Assembly (NCBI RefSeq): GCF_000429905.1
Contig: NZ_AUCT01000006.1
Location: 186,001 to 250,000, forward strand
Length of the DNA: 64,000 nt
Origin: Desulfatibacillum aliphaticivorans DSM 15576
Lineage (GTDB): Bacteria > Desulfobacterota > Desulfobacteria > Desulfobacterales > Desulfatibacillaceae
Direction: 5' to 3'
Shown: positions 40,467-49,740 of the stretch, in pieces
How the letters are laid out: every line of letters starts with the position of its first letter
Numbering within the stretch: position 1 is the stretch's first letter
The notes under the pieces: model-generated
The model's database searches: none
The model's input: the letters and a program-made list of their open reading frames with translations, nothing else
Told to the model about the DNA's origin: nothing
Made by a program: the position numbers and the translations under genes

Positions 40467-42138
40467 ATAACAGCCCTTTCGAAACCACATAGCGGACAAT
40501 TTGCGCGTCGGTCCGCATATGCATTTTTTCAAACACCCTGGTTCTGTACGTGGCGATGGTCTTGTAGCTGAGGCGCAACTCCGAGGCGATTTCCTTCATG
40601 GTCTTGCCTTCGGCGATCATAAACATGACCTGGCGCTCCCTGTCGGAGAGTTTGTATAGAAAAGGCTTGGGCGCGTAGATATCCACCTCAAAGGCCAGTT
40701 TTTCGGCGATGCGATTGCTCACATGCTTCCTGCCGGCGGCGACCTTGTGCACGGCCGCTATCAATTCGTTGACGCTGCTGGAATGCGACAGGCAGCCTGC
40801 TGCGCCATGGCGAAGCATCCGAACGCTGAAATCATCGTCATCGCTGTCCGGCGTTAGCGTCAGGACGGGAGTGTACCGAGAGGTCTCCTTGATTTTCATG
40901 AGATTATGGACCGCCTGGGCGCCCAAAATGCTGGTATCCAAAAGCAGCAAATCAAAATCCACATCTTTCAGTCTGTCCATGAGTTCCAGGAAGGTGGAGG
41001 CTTCTTCCACGACGGCCGCATCTTCCATTCCGGATAAAATCCGGACGATTCCCTCCCGCAAAATCGGTTGTCCGCTGCCCAACAAAATGCGGGTTTGACG
41101 CTCCCCGGAGACAAAGGGCGGGGCAAAAGACGCCTTCAGCACGAGCTTGCGTTCTAACTTGTCAATAGCCAGGCCGCCGCCCCACTCTTGCAGCCGTTTT
41201 GATATGGGATGAAAACGGGCTTCATCAATGCCCGGGATTGACGGGCTTCCTTTATCGGAGGGATGGCAGATATACTCTAATTCAATGCGTTGATTATTGT
41301 ATTCGAGATGGACCTCCATGGCTTGCCAATCGCCGATATCAGCAAGCGTCTTCAGCACTCCCCCGCATAACTGGGCTATGGCGGCGGCGTCCTTTGCAGC
41401 AAGGCTGATTTTCTTTCGCGTAAGGCTGAGCTCCACCTGTATGCCGGTTTGCTCTTCAATCTCCCTGGCATGCCTCCTGACCGCGCTGTTTAAGTCCGGG
41501 GTCTCCTTTTCCCGCCAGTTCATGTGAGCCCAAATCCTGGACAAAGCGTCTTGCGCCAAGTCAATCTTGTGCAGGATAGGGGCTTTGTCCGAATCTCCAC
41601 CCTCAAACAACTCTTCGATTTCCGTGCGCAGGCTCTCCAGGGTGGATCCAAGGTTCTCCTGGATTTCCCAGCCAATCTGCGCCCGCTCCTCCTCCCGCAC
41701 CAGTTGCAGGTTCAGAGTGGCCTCCTCCAGCTTTTTGCTGGTTTCCTGAAGCTCCGACCACGTTTCCTTTGTCCGGCTTATGTCAATGTAGCTCCCCAGA
41801 ACCGCAGGACGGCCGCGAAAATTGATCCTGACCAAAAAGCCCATGACCCACACGATGTTTCCGTCAACTGTGTGTAAACGCCATTCAAAGGGGTGGATGC
41901 TGTCGCCGTTCATCACCTTGCGGGTCATTTCCGTGATGAGCTTTTTGTCGTCCGGATGCACGAACTTTAAGGCGGGCTTTCCATACACGTCCCGCTGATG
42001 GTCCAGTCCCGTGATCCGGCATCCGTTTTTATTGCCGTACACGAATTTTCCGTCCTGGATGACGTAAAAGACGCTTTGAGAAGCCTCGTCCAGCGCATCC
42101 AAAAGCTCCGCCGCGATTTCGCTGCGCAATACATCCAT
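40465..42138 (-). CDS. PAS / degenerate kinase / pseudo-receiver / LuxR-type transcriptional regulator
   Basis: 557 residues. A PAS domain (about 5-125) has a GKPALKFVHPDDK motif. Residues 130-345 correspond to a NarX-type dimerisation and ATPase region, but the H box reads REEERAQIGWEIQENLGSTL (Gln where His is expected) and no N box or GxG boxes are visible. Residues 349-470 fold like a NarL receiver with the acidic pair missing (ILLGSGQPILREG); Asp is retained in LLLLDTS, but the Lys is absent (GCLSHSSS). The C-terminal LuxR helix-turn-helix is intact (LSDRERQVMFMIAEGKTMKE, SYKTIATYRTRVFEKM). It probably works as a PAS-sensing transcription factor without phosphotransfer. Confidence 0.85.
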   Translation of the reverse strand: MDVLRSEIAAELLDALDEASQSVFYVIQDGKFVYGNKNGCRITGLDHQRDVYGKPALKFVHPDDKKLITEMTRKVMNGDSIHPFEWRLHTVDGNIVWVMGFLVRINFRGRPAVLGSYIDISRTKETWSELQETSKKLEEATLNLQLVREEERAQIGWEIQENLGSTLESLRTEIEELFEGGDSDKAPILHKIDLAQDALSRIWAHMNWREKETPDLNSAVRRHAREIEEQTGIQVELSLTRKKISLAAKDAAAIAQLCGGVLKTLADIGDWQAMEVHLEYNNQRIELEYICHPSDKGSPSIPGIDEARFHPISKRLQEWGGGLAIDKLERKLVLKASFAPPFVSGERQTRILLGSGQPILREGIVRILSGMEDAAVVEEASTFLELMDRLKDVDFDLLLLDTSILGAQAVHNLMKIKETSRYTPVLTLTPDSDDDDFSVRMLRHGAAGCLSHSSSVNELIAAVHKVAAGRKHVSNRIAEKLAFEVDIYAPKPFLYKLSDRERQVMFMIAEGKTMKEIASELRLSYKTIATYRTRVFEKMHMRTDAQIVRYVVSKGLL

Positions 42139-42379
42139 AAGTTGCTCTCGTTTTTTAGGTTAAAACGAACCTCCATTTCCAGGCCGGTTTACGATTATTC
42201 CAGTATACAATGTAGTCCAAATTCTGACAAGAGCCTACCCATATTCTGTAAAAATTATCCGACACAGGCCGATAGTCAAGGCTTACACAGCCCGTTATAA
42301 TGGCGCCAACAAATTGCAGCCAAGGGACCAACGCTTTGTTTCATATCCGACAAAAACCGAAAAATGGAAAGGAGACGCC

Positions 42380-43870
42380 ATGGCTATTAAAACCGGAGAA
42401 GAATACCTGGATTTTTTGCGGGAAACCAAACCCAATGTGTACATGCTGGGGGAAAAGGTGGAAAACATCTGGGACGATCCCCGTTTTGAATCCACCATGA
42501 AGATCGTTTCCCAAAATCATGACTTTGCCTTTGAGGCCGCCAACAAGGATGTGGCCGCCGTGCAGTCGCCCCTTGTTAATGAACCCATCCGCAGGCTGAG
42601 CACCCACCTTCAGACCACCATGGAAGACTCCCTGCTTAAGCTGGATTTAACCCGGGACATTGCCAATCGCCGGTTTTGCGCCTGGTGCGGCTCCAACATC
42701 CAAACGCTATTATGGGCCGTTACCTGGGAGACGGATCAGAAGCACGGAACCAAGTATCATGAGAACATGAAGCGTTTCGCGGAGCTCATGCAGAAAAACG
42801 ACTGGGATTCGTCCTTGGGCAAGATGGACGCCAAAGGGGATCGTTCGGTCAGGCCTTCCAAACAACAGAATTATCCTGGCGTACGGGTCGTCAAAAGGGA
42901 CGCCAAGGGCATTACGGTCAGCGGGTGCAAGGTGCACACATCCTACGGCCCGTGCACGCCCATTATCAGCGTTTTGCCTTGCAGGGCCATGACCGAGGAG
43001 GACAAGGACTTTGCCGTGGCCTTTTGGGCGCGGACCGATACCCCGGGCATCACCTTGATCGCCAAACCCTCTCCCAACGTGGAGCATATCGACATGCCCA
43101 TGCAATGCCCCATGAGCTCCGCTTTTGGAATTGTGGAAGGCGCGACTTTCTTCGAAGACGTTTTCATCCCCTGGGATCAGGTCCTCCTGTGCGGAGAATG
43201 GGACATGGCGGCTTTGTTTCCCTACTATTTCGGAACGATTCAGCGTCAGTCCAAATGCAGTTGCCTGGCAGGGCACTCGGACCTGGTGGCCGGCATCGCC
43301 GCCCTGGTCGCCGATGTAAACGGAGTCTTGAACAAGTCCCATATCCAGGACAAGCTGACGCACTGCATGCAAATGGCGGAAATCGCCCAAGGGTGCGCTT
43401 TTGGAGCTGCGGCGGCGGGCAAGATGCACCCCAGCGGCGTGTTCATGCCCGATCCCCTCAAGGCCAATGCAGGGCTTAATTACATCAAGGAGCTGACCGG
43501 AGAGCATATCCAAATGCTCCATGATATTGGGGGCGGCATTATTGTCACCATGCCCACGGCCAGGGATTACCAGAACCCCAAGCTCAAAAAGCTCCTGGAC
43601 GTCACCCTGGCGGGAAACCAAAAATACACCACCGAAGAACGCATGCGCGCCCTGTATTTGTGCAGGGAGCTTTCCTCCACCGAGTTTACGGGCTATTATA
43701 TGGGGTGGGGCGTGAACGCTTCAGGCTCGCCCCATACCGGGCATATTCTGGTGCGGTCCCATTATGATTTGGAATACCGAATCGGCATTGCCAAGGAATG
43801 GGCCGGCATCGGCGAATCATCCGAATGGCCCGGCCACAACAAGGGCGCCAAGGATTGGGCCGGCAATTAA
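42380..43870 (+). CDS. 4-hydroxybutyryl-CoA dehydratase / HpaB family protein
   Basis: 496 residues from MAIKTGEEYLDFL (42380; AAGGAG six bases upstream). Family features are LRETKPNVYMLGEKV, the RPSKQQNYPGVRVVKRDAKG region and FFEDVFIPWDQVLLCGEW. AbfD enzymes bind a [4Fe-4S] cluster through two Cys near residue 100, a His and a Cys (HxxxxxxC). Here the matching positions read Cys100/Cys103 and Gln289-x6-Cys296, so one ligand appears replaced. FAD binding of the acyl-CoA-dehydrogenase fold should persist. It may be a dehydratase/isomerase acting on another hydroxyacyl-CoA, or an HpaB-like oxidoreductase. A TATAAT at 42296-42301 with a weak -35 may be its promoter. Confidence 0.82.
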   Translation: MAIKTGEEYLDFLRETKPNVYMLGEKVENIWDDPRFESTMKIVSQNHDFAFEAANKDVAAVQSPLVNEPIRRLSTHLQTTMEDSLLKLDLTRDIANRRFCAWCGSNIQTLLWAVTWETDQKHGTKYHENMKRFAELMQKNDWDSSLGKMDAKGDRSVRPSKQQNYPGVRVVKRDAKGITVSGCKVHTSYGPCTPIISVLPCRAMTEEDKDFAVAFWARTDTPGITLIAKPSPNVEHIDMPMQCPMSSAFGIVEGATFFEDVFIPWDQVLLCGEWDMAALFPYYFGTIQRQSKCSCLAGHSDLVAGIAALVADVNGVLNKSHIQDKLTHCMQMAEIAQGCAFGAAAAGKMHPSGVFMPDPLKANAGLNYIKELTGEHIQMLHDIGGGIIVTMPTARDYQNPKLKKLLDVTLAGNQKYTTEERMRALYLCRELSSTEFTGYYMGWGVNASGSPHTGHILVRSHYDLEYRIGIAKEWAGIGESSEWPGHNKGAKDWAGN

Positions 43871-43895
43871 AGAAAACCTGTTTGATCCCACTCAC

Positions 43896-43928
43896 AAGGC
43901 CGGACCCCATCGGGCTCGGCCTTTTTTT
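43896..43928 (+). terminator. Terminator after the AbfD/HpaB-family gene
   Basis: AAGGCCG pairs with CGGCCTT, with an inner CCC/GGG extension, followed by seven T residues. Confidence 0.88.
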
Positions 43929-44100
43929 GCCATCCTTTTGTCATGGCATCTTCAAGCCGGTTGAATTTGTCACTCGCCTTCCGCGACTTGCAGAATTCAA
44001 AAAATTGTTCACAAACCGTCGAATTTGATTTCCCTATTGACCCGAAAAGCCATTATTGTTAATACGAAAACACTCCACGCACACCACGTTGGAACAAGGG

Positions 44101-45408
44101 ATGAAACGCAAATCGACATACAATATTTTGATGTACTCCCACGACACTTACGGCCTTGGGCACATCCGCCGCACCATGGCCATTGCATCGCATTTACGTG
44201 GGCGTAACACCAATATACTCATACTGACGGGCTCCCCCATTGTGGGGCGGTACGCCTTGCCGGACAAGATCGACTTTGTCCGGATTCCGGGCATGATCAA
44301 AAAGGCCAACGAAGAATATCTGCCCCTTTCCATCAAGATTCATCCCAACCAGGCGCTGGACATACGCAAGAGCATCATCAAAGCCACGGCGAAAACCTTT
44401 CAGCCCCATTTGTTCATTGTGGACAAAGAGCCCCTGGGCCTTAAAAAAGAGATCCTGCCCACCCTCCAGTGGCTGCGCAGGTCTTTGCCCGGAACCAGGA
44501 CCGTCCTGGGACTGCGCGACATCATGGACGAATCGTCGGCCACCTGCAAAGACTGGCGGGATAAAGGCATTTACGACCTGCTGGAAGACACCTACAGCGA
44601 GATCTGGGTTTATGGAATTAAGGAGTTCTACGATCCCATAACCGAATACCGCATCCCTTCGGCAATCAGCGACAAGATGCTTTTTACCGGCTATATCCCC
44701 CGAAATGTGCCCGCGCCAGCCGCCGTAAAAGCCATGCGTAAAAGGTTTGGGTGCTCCAACGGCGAAAAGCTGGTAGTGGCCACCACCGGCGGGGGAGGGG
44801 ACGGCTACTCTCTGCTGAACTGCTTTTTATCCATGCTGGAACGCCAAAAGGGAAAAACCTCCTTTAAAAGCCTGTTGGTCACAGGACCTTTTATGGCGGA
44901 AAAAGAGCGGGATAACGTGGTTTCCCGGGCCAAAAAGCTGGGCGTGCAGGCCATCCAGTTTCACCGGAGCATGGAGGAAGTTCTGGCCGCTGCAGACCTG
45001 GTGGTCAGCATGGGAGGGTATAACACGGTTTGCGAAAGCCTTACTTTGGGAAGAATGTCCCTGATCATCCCCAGGGAGACGCCGCGCAAGGAGCAGTTGA
45101 TTCGCGCCCAGGTTCTCAAGGAAAGGCGTTTGGTTGACTATATCCCCGAAGATTCCCTTTGCCCGGAGGCCATGGACTCCAAAATCAAGGAGCTTCTGGG
45201 CAATTCCAAAACTTACTTAAAGGCCATTTCGGAATTTCAACTCACAGGCCTGGATGTCATCAGCCAGCGCCTTAAACAATTCCAACGCCAACCCGCCGGA
45301 TGTTCCTGTAAAAAAGCCGCCGCATCCACTTCGTACGGCGGACTTTCAGAGCCCTCCAACCCCCTGCCAGCCCACGCCCAAATGGCCCGATATCATGGGC
45401 CGGAGTGA
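44101..45408 (+). CDS. MurG-like (GT28-type) glycosyltransferase, copy A
   Basis: About 435 residues from MKRKSTYNILMYSHDTYGLG. The N-terminal GLGHIRRTMAIASHL motif and the C-terminal donor-binding motif VVSMGGYNTVCESL followed by PRETPRKEQLIRAQVL are of the MurG/COG4671 predicted glycosyltransferase type. TTGGGGDG lies in the hinge. The last 40 residues are low-complexity and Pro/Ala-rich and may be poorly conserved. It is the first gene of a six-gene glycan-type cluster. The ribosome site is poor (AAGGG directly against the ATG). Confidence 0.82.
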   Translation: MKRKSTYNILMYSHDTYGLGHIRRTMAIASHLRGRNTNILILTGSPIVGRYALPDKIDFVRIPGMIKKANEEYLPLSIKIHPNQALDIRKSIIKATAKTFQPHLFIVDKEPLGLKKEILPTLQWLRRSLPGTRTVLGLRDIMDESSATCKDWRDKGIYDLLEDTYSEIWVYGIKEFYDPITEYRIPSAISDKMLFTGYIPRNVPAPAAVKAMRKRFGCSNGEKLVVATTGGGGDGYSLLNCFLSMLERQKGKTSFKSLLVTGPFMAEKERDNVVSRAKKLGVQAIQFHRSMEEVLAAADLVVSMGGYNTVCESLTLGRMSLIIPRETPRKEQLIRAQVLKERRLVDYIPEDSLCPEAMDSKIKELLGNSKTYLKAISEFQLTGLDVISQRLKQFQRQPAGCSCKKAAASTSYGGLSEPSNPLPAHAQMARYHGPE

Positions 45409-45507
45409 AGTCGAAGCCCAAAATATTAAATTCAAAGCCGCTGCGGCGCTGCGGGGCTGTTGTTTCCGCCGAACGCCTTCGGCTTTTTACGTTTAGGAAG
45501 ATGCATA

Positions 45508-46752
45508 ATGAGTGATCAGGCAAAACCCGTGTTGGGTATTATTCTAAAAGGCTATCCTAGAATTTCCGAAACATTTATTTCCAACGAAATTCTCTTGCTC
45601 GAAAAAATGGGCTTTAAAATCCATCTGATTTCCATGCGGCATCCCAGAGAGTCTTTTTGCCACGACAGCGTCAAACAGATTAAAGCGCCCGTGGACTATC
45701 TTCCCCAGACCCTTTGGAAGCCCATGGGGACTTTTTTAAGGCATAACATCCCTTTGCTGATAAAAAAGCCGGACGTCTACCTCAAGGCTCTGGGGCTGGC
45801 CTTTAAGCGGTTTTTGCGCACCAGAAAGTCGGCCACCTTCAAGCACCTGCTCCAGGCTGGATACGTTGTGCATAAAATACTGCCTCAAAGCGGGGTTGCG
45901 CATTTGCACTCCCATTTCGCCCATTCGCCCACGTCAGTGGCCATGTTCACCAGCATGCTTTCCGGTCTGCCTTTTTCGTTCACCGCCCATGCCAAGGACA
46001 TCTACACCTCGGACGAAAGGCAGCTTGCTGAAAAGATCAAGCTGGCCCAATACGTGGTGACGTGCACGGAATACAACCGTCAGCACTTAAAGAAAATCGC
46101 CCTGGACGGGTCGACGCCCATATACAGGATTTATCACGGGATCGATGTGGAGTTGTTTGCCGGGTCCGAAAACGGCGCCATGCCCAAACCGCCCTATAAA
46201 TTGTTCACCGTTGCCAGGATGACCGCCAAAAAAGGCCTGCCCACCATTTACAAGGCTCTGAAAATCCTGGAAGAACGGGGTGTGGAGTTTGAGCATACCC
46301 TTATCGGCGACGGAGATGACAAGGAAGACATCCTGGCGCTCATCAAGGAACTCGGCCTGGAATCCAAAACAAAAATCCTGGGAACCCAGCCCCACGGCGT
46401 TGTGCTTGATCAGTTCCGTAAGTCCGATCTGTTCGTCCTTGGCTGCGAAGTGGCCAAAAACGGAGATAGGGACGGAATTCCCAATGTATTCCTGGAATCC
46501 ATGGCCATGGGCGTGCCTGTTGTGGGAACCAACGTGTCAGCCATTCCGGAGGTGCTGCGCCATGAAAAAACCGGTTTGGTAGTCAATCCCAAATCGCCCG
46601 AAGCCATGGCTGACGCCATCATGGAGCTTCTCACGCAAGAAAAGCTCAGGAAGGAAGTCGCCGAGAGCGCCCGGGCGCTTGTGAATTCCGAATTCGCCAA
46701 CAAAAAGCTCATAGGGGATCTGGCCGAACTTCATCGGGCCGCCGGAGTTTAA
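45508..46752 (+). CDS. GT4 family glycosyltransferase, copy 1
   Basis: 414 residues from MSDQAKPVLG (45508; AGGAAG upstream). GT-B fold: N-terminal FISNEILLLEKMGFKIHLIS, SHFAHSPTSVAMF and FSFTAHAKDIY; C-terminal YKLFTVARMTAKKGLPTIY, LIGDGDDKEDI and the donor-site EVAKNGDRDGIPNVFLESMA (the GT4 E-x7-E region), then GLVVNPKSPEAM. This pattern resembles exopolysaccharide colanic-acid-type transferases (WcaL-like). The sugar is unknown. Confidence 0.88.
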   Translation: MSDQAKPVLGIILKGYPRISETFISNEILLLEKMGFKIHLISMRHPRESFCHDSVKQIKAPVDYLPQTLWKPMGTFLRHNIPLLIKKPDVYLKALGLAFKRFLRTRKSATFKHLLQAGYVVHKILPQSGVAHLHSHFAHSPTSVAMFTSMLSGLPFSFTAHAKDIYTSDERQLAEKIKLAQYVVTCTEYNRQHLKKIALDGSTPIYRIYHGIDVELFAGSENGAMPKPPYKLFTVARMTAKKGLPTIYKALKILEERGVEFEHTLIGDGDDKEDILALIKELGLESKTKILGTQPHGVVLDQFRKSDLFVLGCEVAKNGDRDGIPNVFLESMAMGVPVVGTNVSAIPEVLRHEKTGLVVNPKSPEAMADAIMELLTQEKLRKEVAESARALVNSEFANKKLIGDLAELHRAAGV

Positions 46753-46793
46753 TAATAGCCAGTTAGTCAGCCGACAATTGCCTGGACCGGTGT

Positions 46794-47924
46794 ATGAAGA
46801 TATTCTTTTATCCTCCATTCAAGCCGCTGGATCACCCCAATCCCTCCGGGGATCTTGTGACCGCCCGCGGGCTGGTGGAATACCTGCAAAGCCGCGGCCA
46901 TGAGGTTACGGCCGCCAGCAGGCTGCGCACCCGCTGGATTTATTGGGAGCCCGGAATGTTTCCCCAAATCCGGGCGGAAAAAAAGCGCGTGCTGGATCTT
47001 GCGGCATCCGCCAAACCCGACCTATGGCTGACCTATCATTCCTATTACAAAGCCCCGGACTTGCTGGGTCCTGGCGTCTGCAAGGCGCTCAACCTGCCTT
47101 ACGCGATTTTTCAGGGCGTCTATTCCACCAAGCACAAACGCCGCATAAAAACCATGCCCGGGTTTTACTTGAACCGGCATGCCTTGAAGGCCGCAGACCA
47201 TATATTCTCCAATCGCAAGGAAGACATGAAAAATCTGAGGCGGTTGATCGCTCCTTCCAGGCTAAGCTACATCCGCCCGGGCATTAAGCCCCACTCCTTC
47301 ACCTTTGACGAAAAGGCAAGAGTTGAACTAAGAAAACAGTGGGGCGCGGAAGACAAGCCTGTGATTCTCTCCGCCGCCATGTTCCGGGCTGACGTCAAAA
47401 CCCAGGGCCTGCTGTGGGTCATCAGGGCCTGCGGCGTTTTGAAAAGCCAGGGCCTTCGGTTTAAGCTGGCCATAGCCGGCGACGGCAAGGAGCGCCGCCG
47501 CATCGAACAGGCGGCCAAAGAGTGTTTGGGCGAAGATTTTATTCTCTTGGGAAAAATTCCGCGGGACCGGATGAACAGGGTGTACAGCGCCGGGGACGTG
47601 TTCGCCTTTCCCGGTTTTAACGAAACATTAGGCATGGTCTATCTGGAAGCACAGTCCTGCGGCTTGCCCATAGTCGCCTGCAATAACGGCGGCATCCCCG
47701 AGGTCATGATTCACGGCCGGACCGGTTTTCTCACCCCTCTGGGCGATCTGGAGGCCTATGTGAACGCCTTGAAGGATTTGCTTTTGAATTCCGGCAAAAG
47801 GGCGGAAATGGGCGCCCGGGCGGCTTCGTATGTGAGATCCCGGCATGACTTGGATTGCAATTATTCCAATATGGAAGACATATTAAACCGGTGCATTAGG
47901 GAGCATTATGAACGACAAGGCTAA
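46794..47924 (+). CDS. GT4 family glycosyltransferase, copy 2
   Basis: 376 residues. The N-terminus FFYPPFKPLDHPNPSGDLVT, the acceptor-side SYYKAPDLLGPGVCKALNLPY and the C-terminal GDVFAFPGFNETLGMVYLEA (E-x7-E donor site), then GGIPEVMIHGRTGFLTP, give a complete GT-B. Its last codons overlap the following phosphatase gene by 17 bases, so translation is coupled. Confidence 0.88.
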   Translation: MKIFFYPPFKPLDHPNPSGDLVTARGLVEYLQSRGHEVTAASRLRTRWIYWEPGMFPQIRAEKKRVLDLAASAKPDLWLTYHSYYKAPDLLGPGVCKALNLPYAIFQGVYSTKHKRRIKTMPGFYLNRHALKAADHIFSNRKEDMKNLRRLIAPSRLSYIRPGIKPHSFTFDEKARVELRKQWGAEDKPVILSAAMFRADVKTQGLLWVIRACGVLKSQGLRFKLAIAGDGKERRRIEQAAKECLGEDFILLGKIPRDRMNRVYSAGDVFAFPGFNETLGMVYLEAQSCGLPIVACNNGGIPEVMIHGRTGFLTPLGDLEAYVNALKDLLLNSGKRAEMGARAASYVRSRHDLDCNYSNMEDILNRCIREHYERQG

Positions 47925-48528
47925 AACAACCCGGTTTATTCTGGTGCGTCACGCTCAGACAAAATGGAACCAAATGAAGCTCATCCAGGGGATGACGGAC
48001 AGCCCGCTCACCCCGGAGGGAGTGCAGGCTGCTCGTTCCTGGGGGGCGATCCTAAAAGAATATTCCCCGGACCGGATGATATGCAGCCCCTTGAATCGCG
48101 CCGTGGATACGGCCGTATACATCAACGAAACCCTGGATTTGCCCCTGAGCCAGGACGTGGGCTTTCTGGAGCAGTCTTGGGGGCGCTGGGAAGGCAAAAC
48201 CCTGGCTGAAATCAAGCAGGAATCGCCCGTTATATTGCAAAGCATGGTGGATTTGGGCTGGGAGTTCTCTCCGCCGGGCGGCGAGTCCCGTATATCGGTT
48301 ATGAAACGCTGCACCAAAGCCTTACAAACGCTTCACGAAAAATGGACGGGCCAGACCCTTATTATCGTCGCCCATCGGGGCGTCATAGCCTGCATCATGT
48401 ACCATCTTTTGGGCCGGGCTTTTTTACCCTCCGAACCTTCGGTGCTGAAAAAAGGCTACGCCCAGATTTTGACGTGTGACGGCGCCGGGCTGAAAATCGA
48501 GGCCCTGAACGGCGTGGCTTTGCAATAA
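47908..48528 (+). CDS. Histidine phosphatase (phosphoglycerate mutase-like) family protein
   Basis: 206 residues. The phospho-His motif is LVRHAQTKWN; ICSPLNRAVDTA, WGRWEGKTLAEI (acid Glu) and IVAHRGVIACIMYHL (second His) complete the site. In sugar clusters such proteins often dephosphorylate sugar phosphates or nucleotide-sugar precursors (for example the heptose or alpha-ribazole types). The substrate here is unknown. It lies inside the glycosyltransferase cluster. Confidence 0.92.
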   Translation: MNDKAKTTRFILVRHAQTKWNQMKLIQGMTDSPLTPEGVQAARSWGAILKEYSPDRMICSPLNRAVDTAVYINETLDLPLSQDVGFLEQSWGRWEGKTLAEIKQESPVILQSMVDLGWEFSPPGGESRISVMKRCTKALQTLHEKWTGQTLIIVAHRGVIACIMYHLLGRAFLPSEPSVLKKGYAQILTCDGAGLKIEALNGVALQ

Positions 48529-48567
48529 TTTGCCAGGCTATTGCTGCTTTCAATAAAGAAAGAGTCC

Positions 48568-49740
48568 ATGAAAATACTTTTTTACTGCCAACACGTGCTG
48601 GGGATGGGGCATTTTTTCCGCAGCCTGGAAATCATCAAGGCCTTCTCAAGCCATGAGGTGATCCTTGTGTCCGGAGGTCCTCCCGTGGATGCAGCGCTTC
48701 CTCCTCATGTTCGGGAAGTCCGTTTGCCCGGCCTGGCTATGGACGAGGACTTTTCCCGCATGTACTCCCTGGACCCGGCCAAGGGCATTGAAGAGGTCAA
48801 AAAAGAGCGCGTGGAGCTTTTAGGAAAGATATTTTCAGAGGAAAAGCCCGATCTTTTCATTGTAGAGCTGTATCCCTTCGGCCGTAAGGCCTTCCGGTTT
48901 GAGCTGGATCCCATTCTGACGGGAATCCGCAGGGGGGACTTGCCTCCTTGCAAAGTGGTGTGCAGCCTTCGGGATATCCTGGTGGAAAAGAAGCACCCCT
49001 CCGCCTATGAAAGCAGGGTAACGAGCATCTTGAATTCTTGTTTTGATGGATTAGCCGTGCATGCAGACCCGTCGTTGGTCAGTTTGGGCGGCACATTCGC
49101 CTCCATGGATAAAATCACGGTCCCGGTCTATTACACCGGTTTTGTTACGCCCAAGCCCAGGCCCGGCGCCGGAGAAAAATTGCGCAAAGCCCTGGGGATA
49201 GGACCGGAGGAAAAATTGATCGTGGTCAGCGCCGGGGGCGGCAAGGTGGGCGCGCCTTTGTTGGAGCCCGTGGAAAAGGCCTTTTTGGAAAAAGCCCCGT
49301 CAAATTGGCATATGCACGTTTTTACCGGCCCGTTTCTGGATGACGACCATTTCGAGCGCCTGGCCGCCTGCTCCAACGATCATCTTGTCATTGAACGATT
49401 TTCCGACGACTTTCTGACCTGGCTGGACGCCGCGGATTTGTCCATCAGCATGGCGGGTTACAATACCTGCATGAACACTTTGGCCGCACACGCCCCGGCT
49501 CTGGTTTTGCCCTTCGAGCAAAATCGCGAGCAGCTTATGCGCGCCCGGAAGCTGGAAGCCCTGGGCGCCCTGGAAATTTTGGAGGAAGCGGGCTTAAAGC
49601 CGGACCTGCTCATCCCTCGCATGCAACGAATCATCGAAAAGGGCAGGGGGGAAACTCCGCCGATCAACCTGAACGGCGCTGCGGAAACGGCGGCATGGGC
49701 CGAGAGCCTGGCGCTAAATGGGAGCGGAGACGGATGCTGA
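48568..49740 (+). CDS. MurG-like (GT28-type) glycosyltransferase, copy B
   Basis: 390 residues from MKILFYCQHVLGMGHFFRSL. It is a paralogue of the gene at 44101: GMGHFFRSLEI corresponds to GLGHIRRTMAI, SAGGGKVGAP to TTGGGGDGYS, and ISMAGYNTCMNTLAAH to VSMGGYNTVCESLTLG. The terminal LVLPFEQNREQLMRARKLEALG is the donor-site end. GAAAGAG lies before the ATG. Its stop overlaps the next gene's start. Confidence 0.85.
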   Translation: MKILFYCQHVLGMGHFFRSLEIIKAFSSHEVILVSGGPPVDAALPPHVREVRLPGLAMDEDFSRMYSLDPAKGIEEVKKERVELLGKIFSEEKPDLFIVELYPFGRKAFRFELDPILTGIRRGDLPPCKVVCSLRDILVEKKHPSAYESRVTSILNSCFDGLAVHADPSLVSLGGTFASMDKITVPVYYTGFVTPKPRPGAGEKLRKALGIGPEEKLIVVSAGGGKVGAPLLEPVEKAFLEKAPSNWHMHVFTGPFLDDDHFERLAACSNDHLVIERFSDDFLTWLDAADLSISMAGYNTCMNTLAAHAPALVLPFEQNREQLMRARKLEALGALEILEEAGLKPDLLIPRMQRIIEKGRGETPPINLNGAAETAAWAESLALNGSGDGC

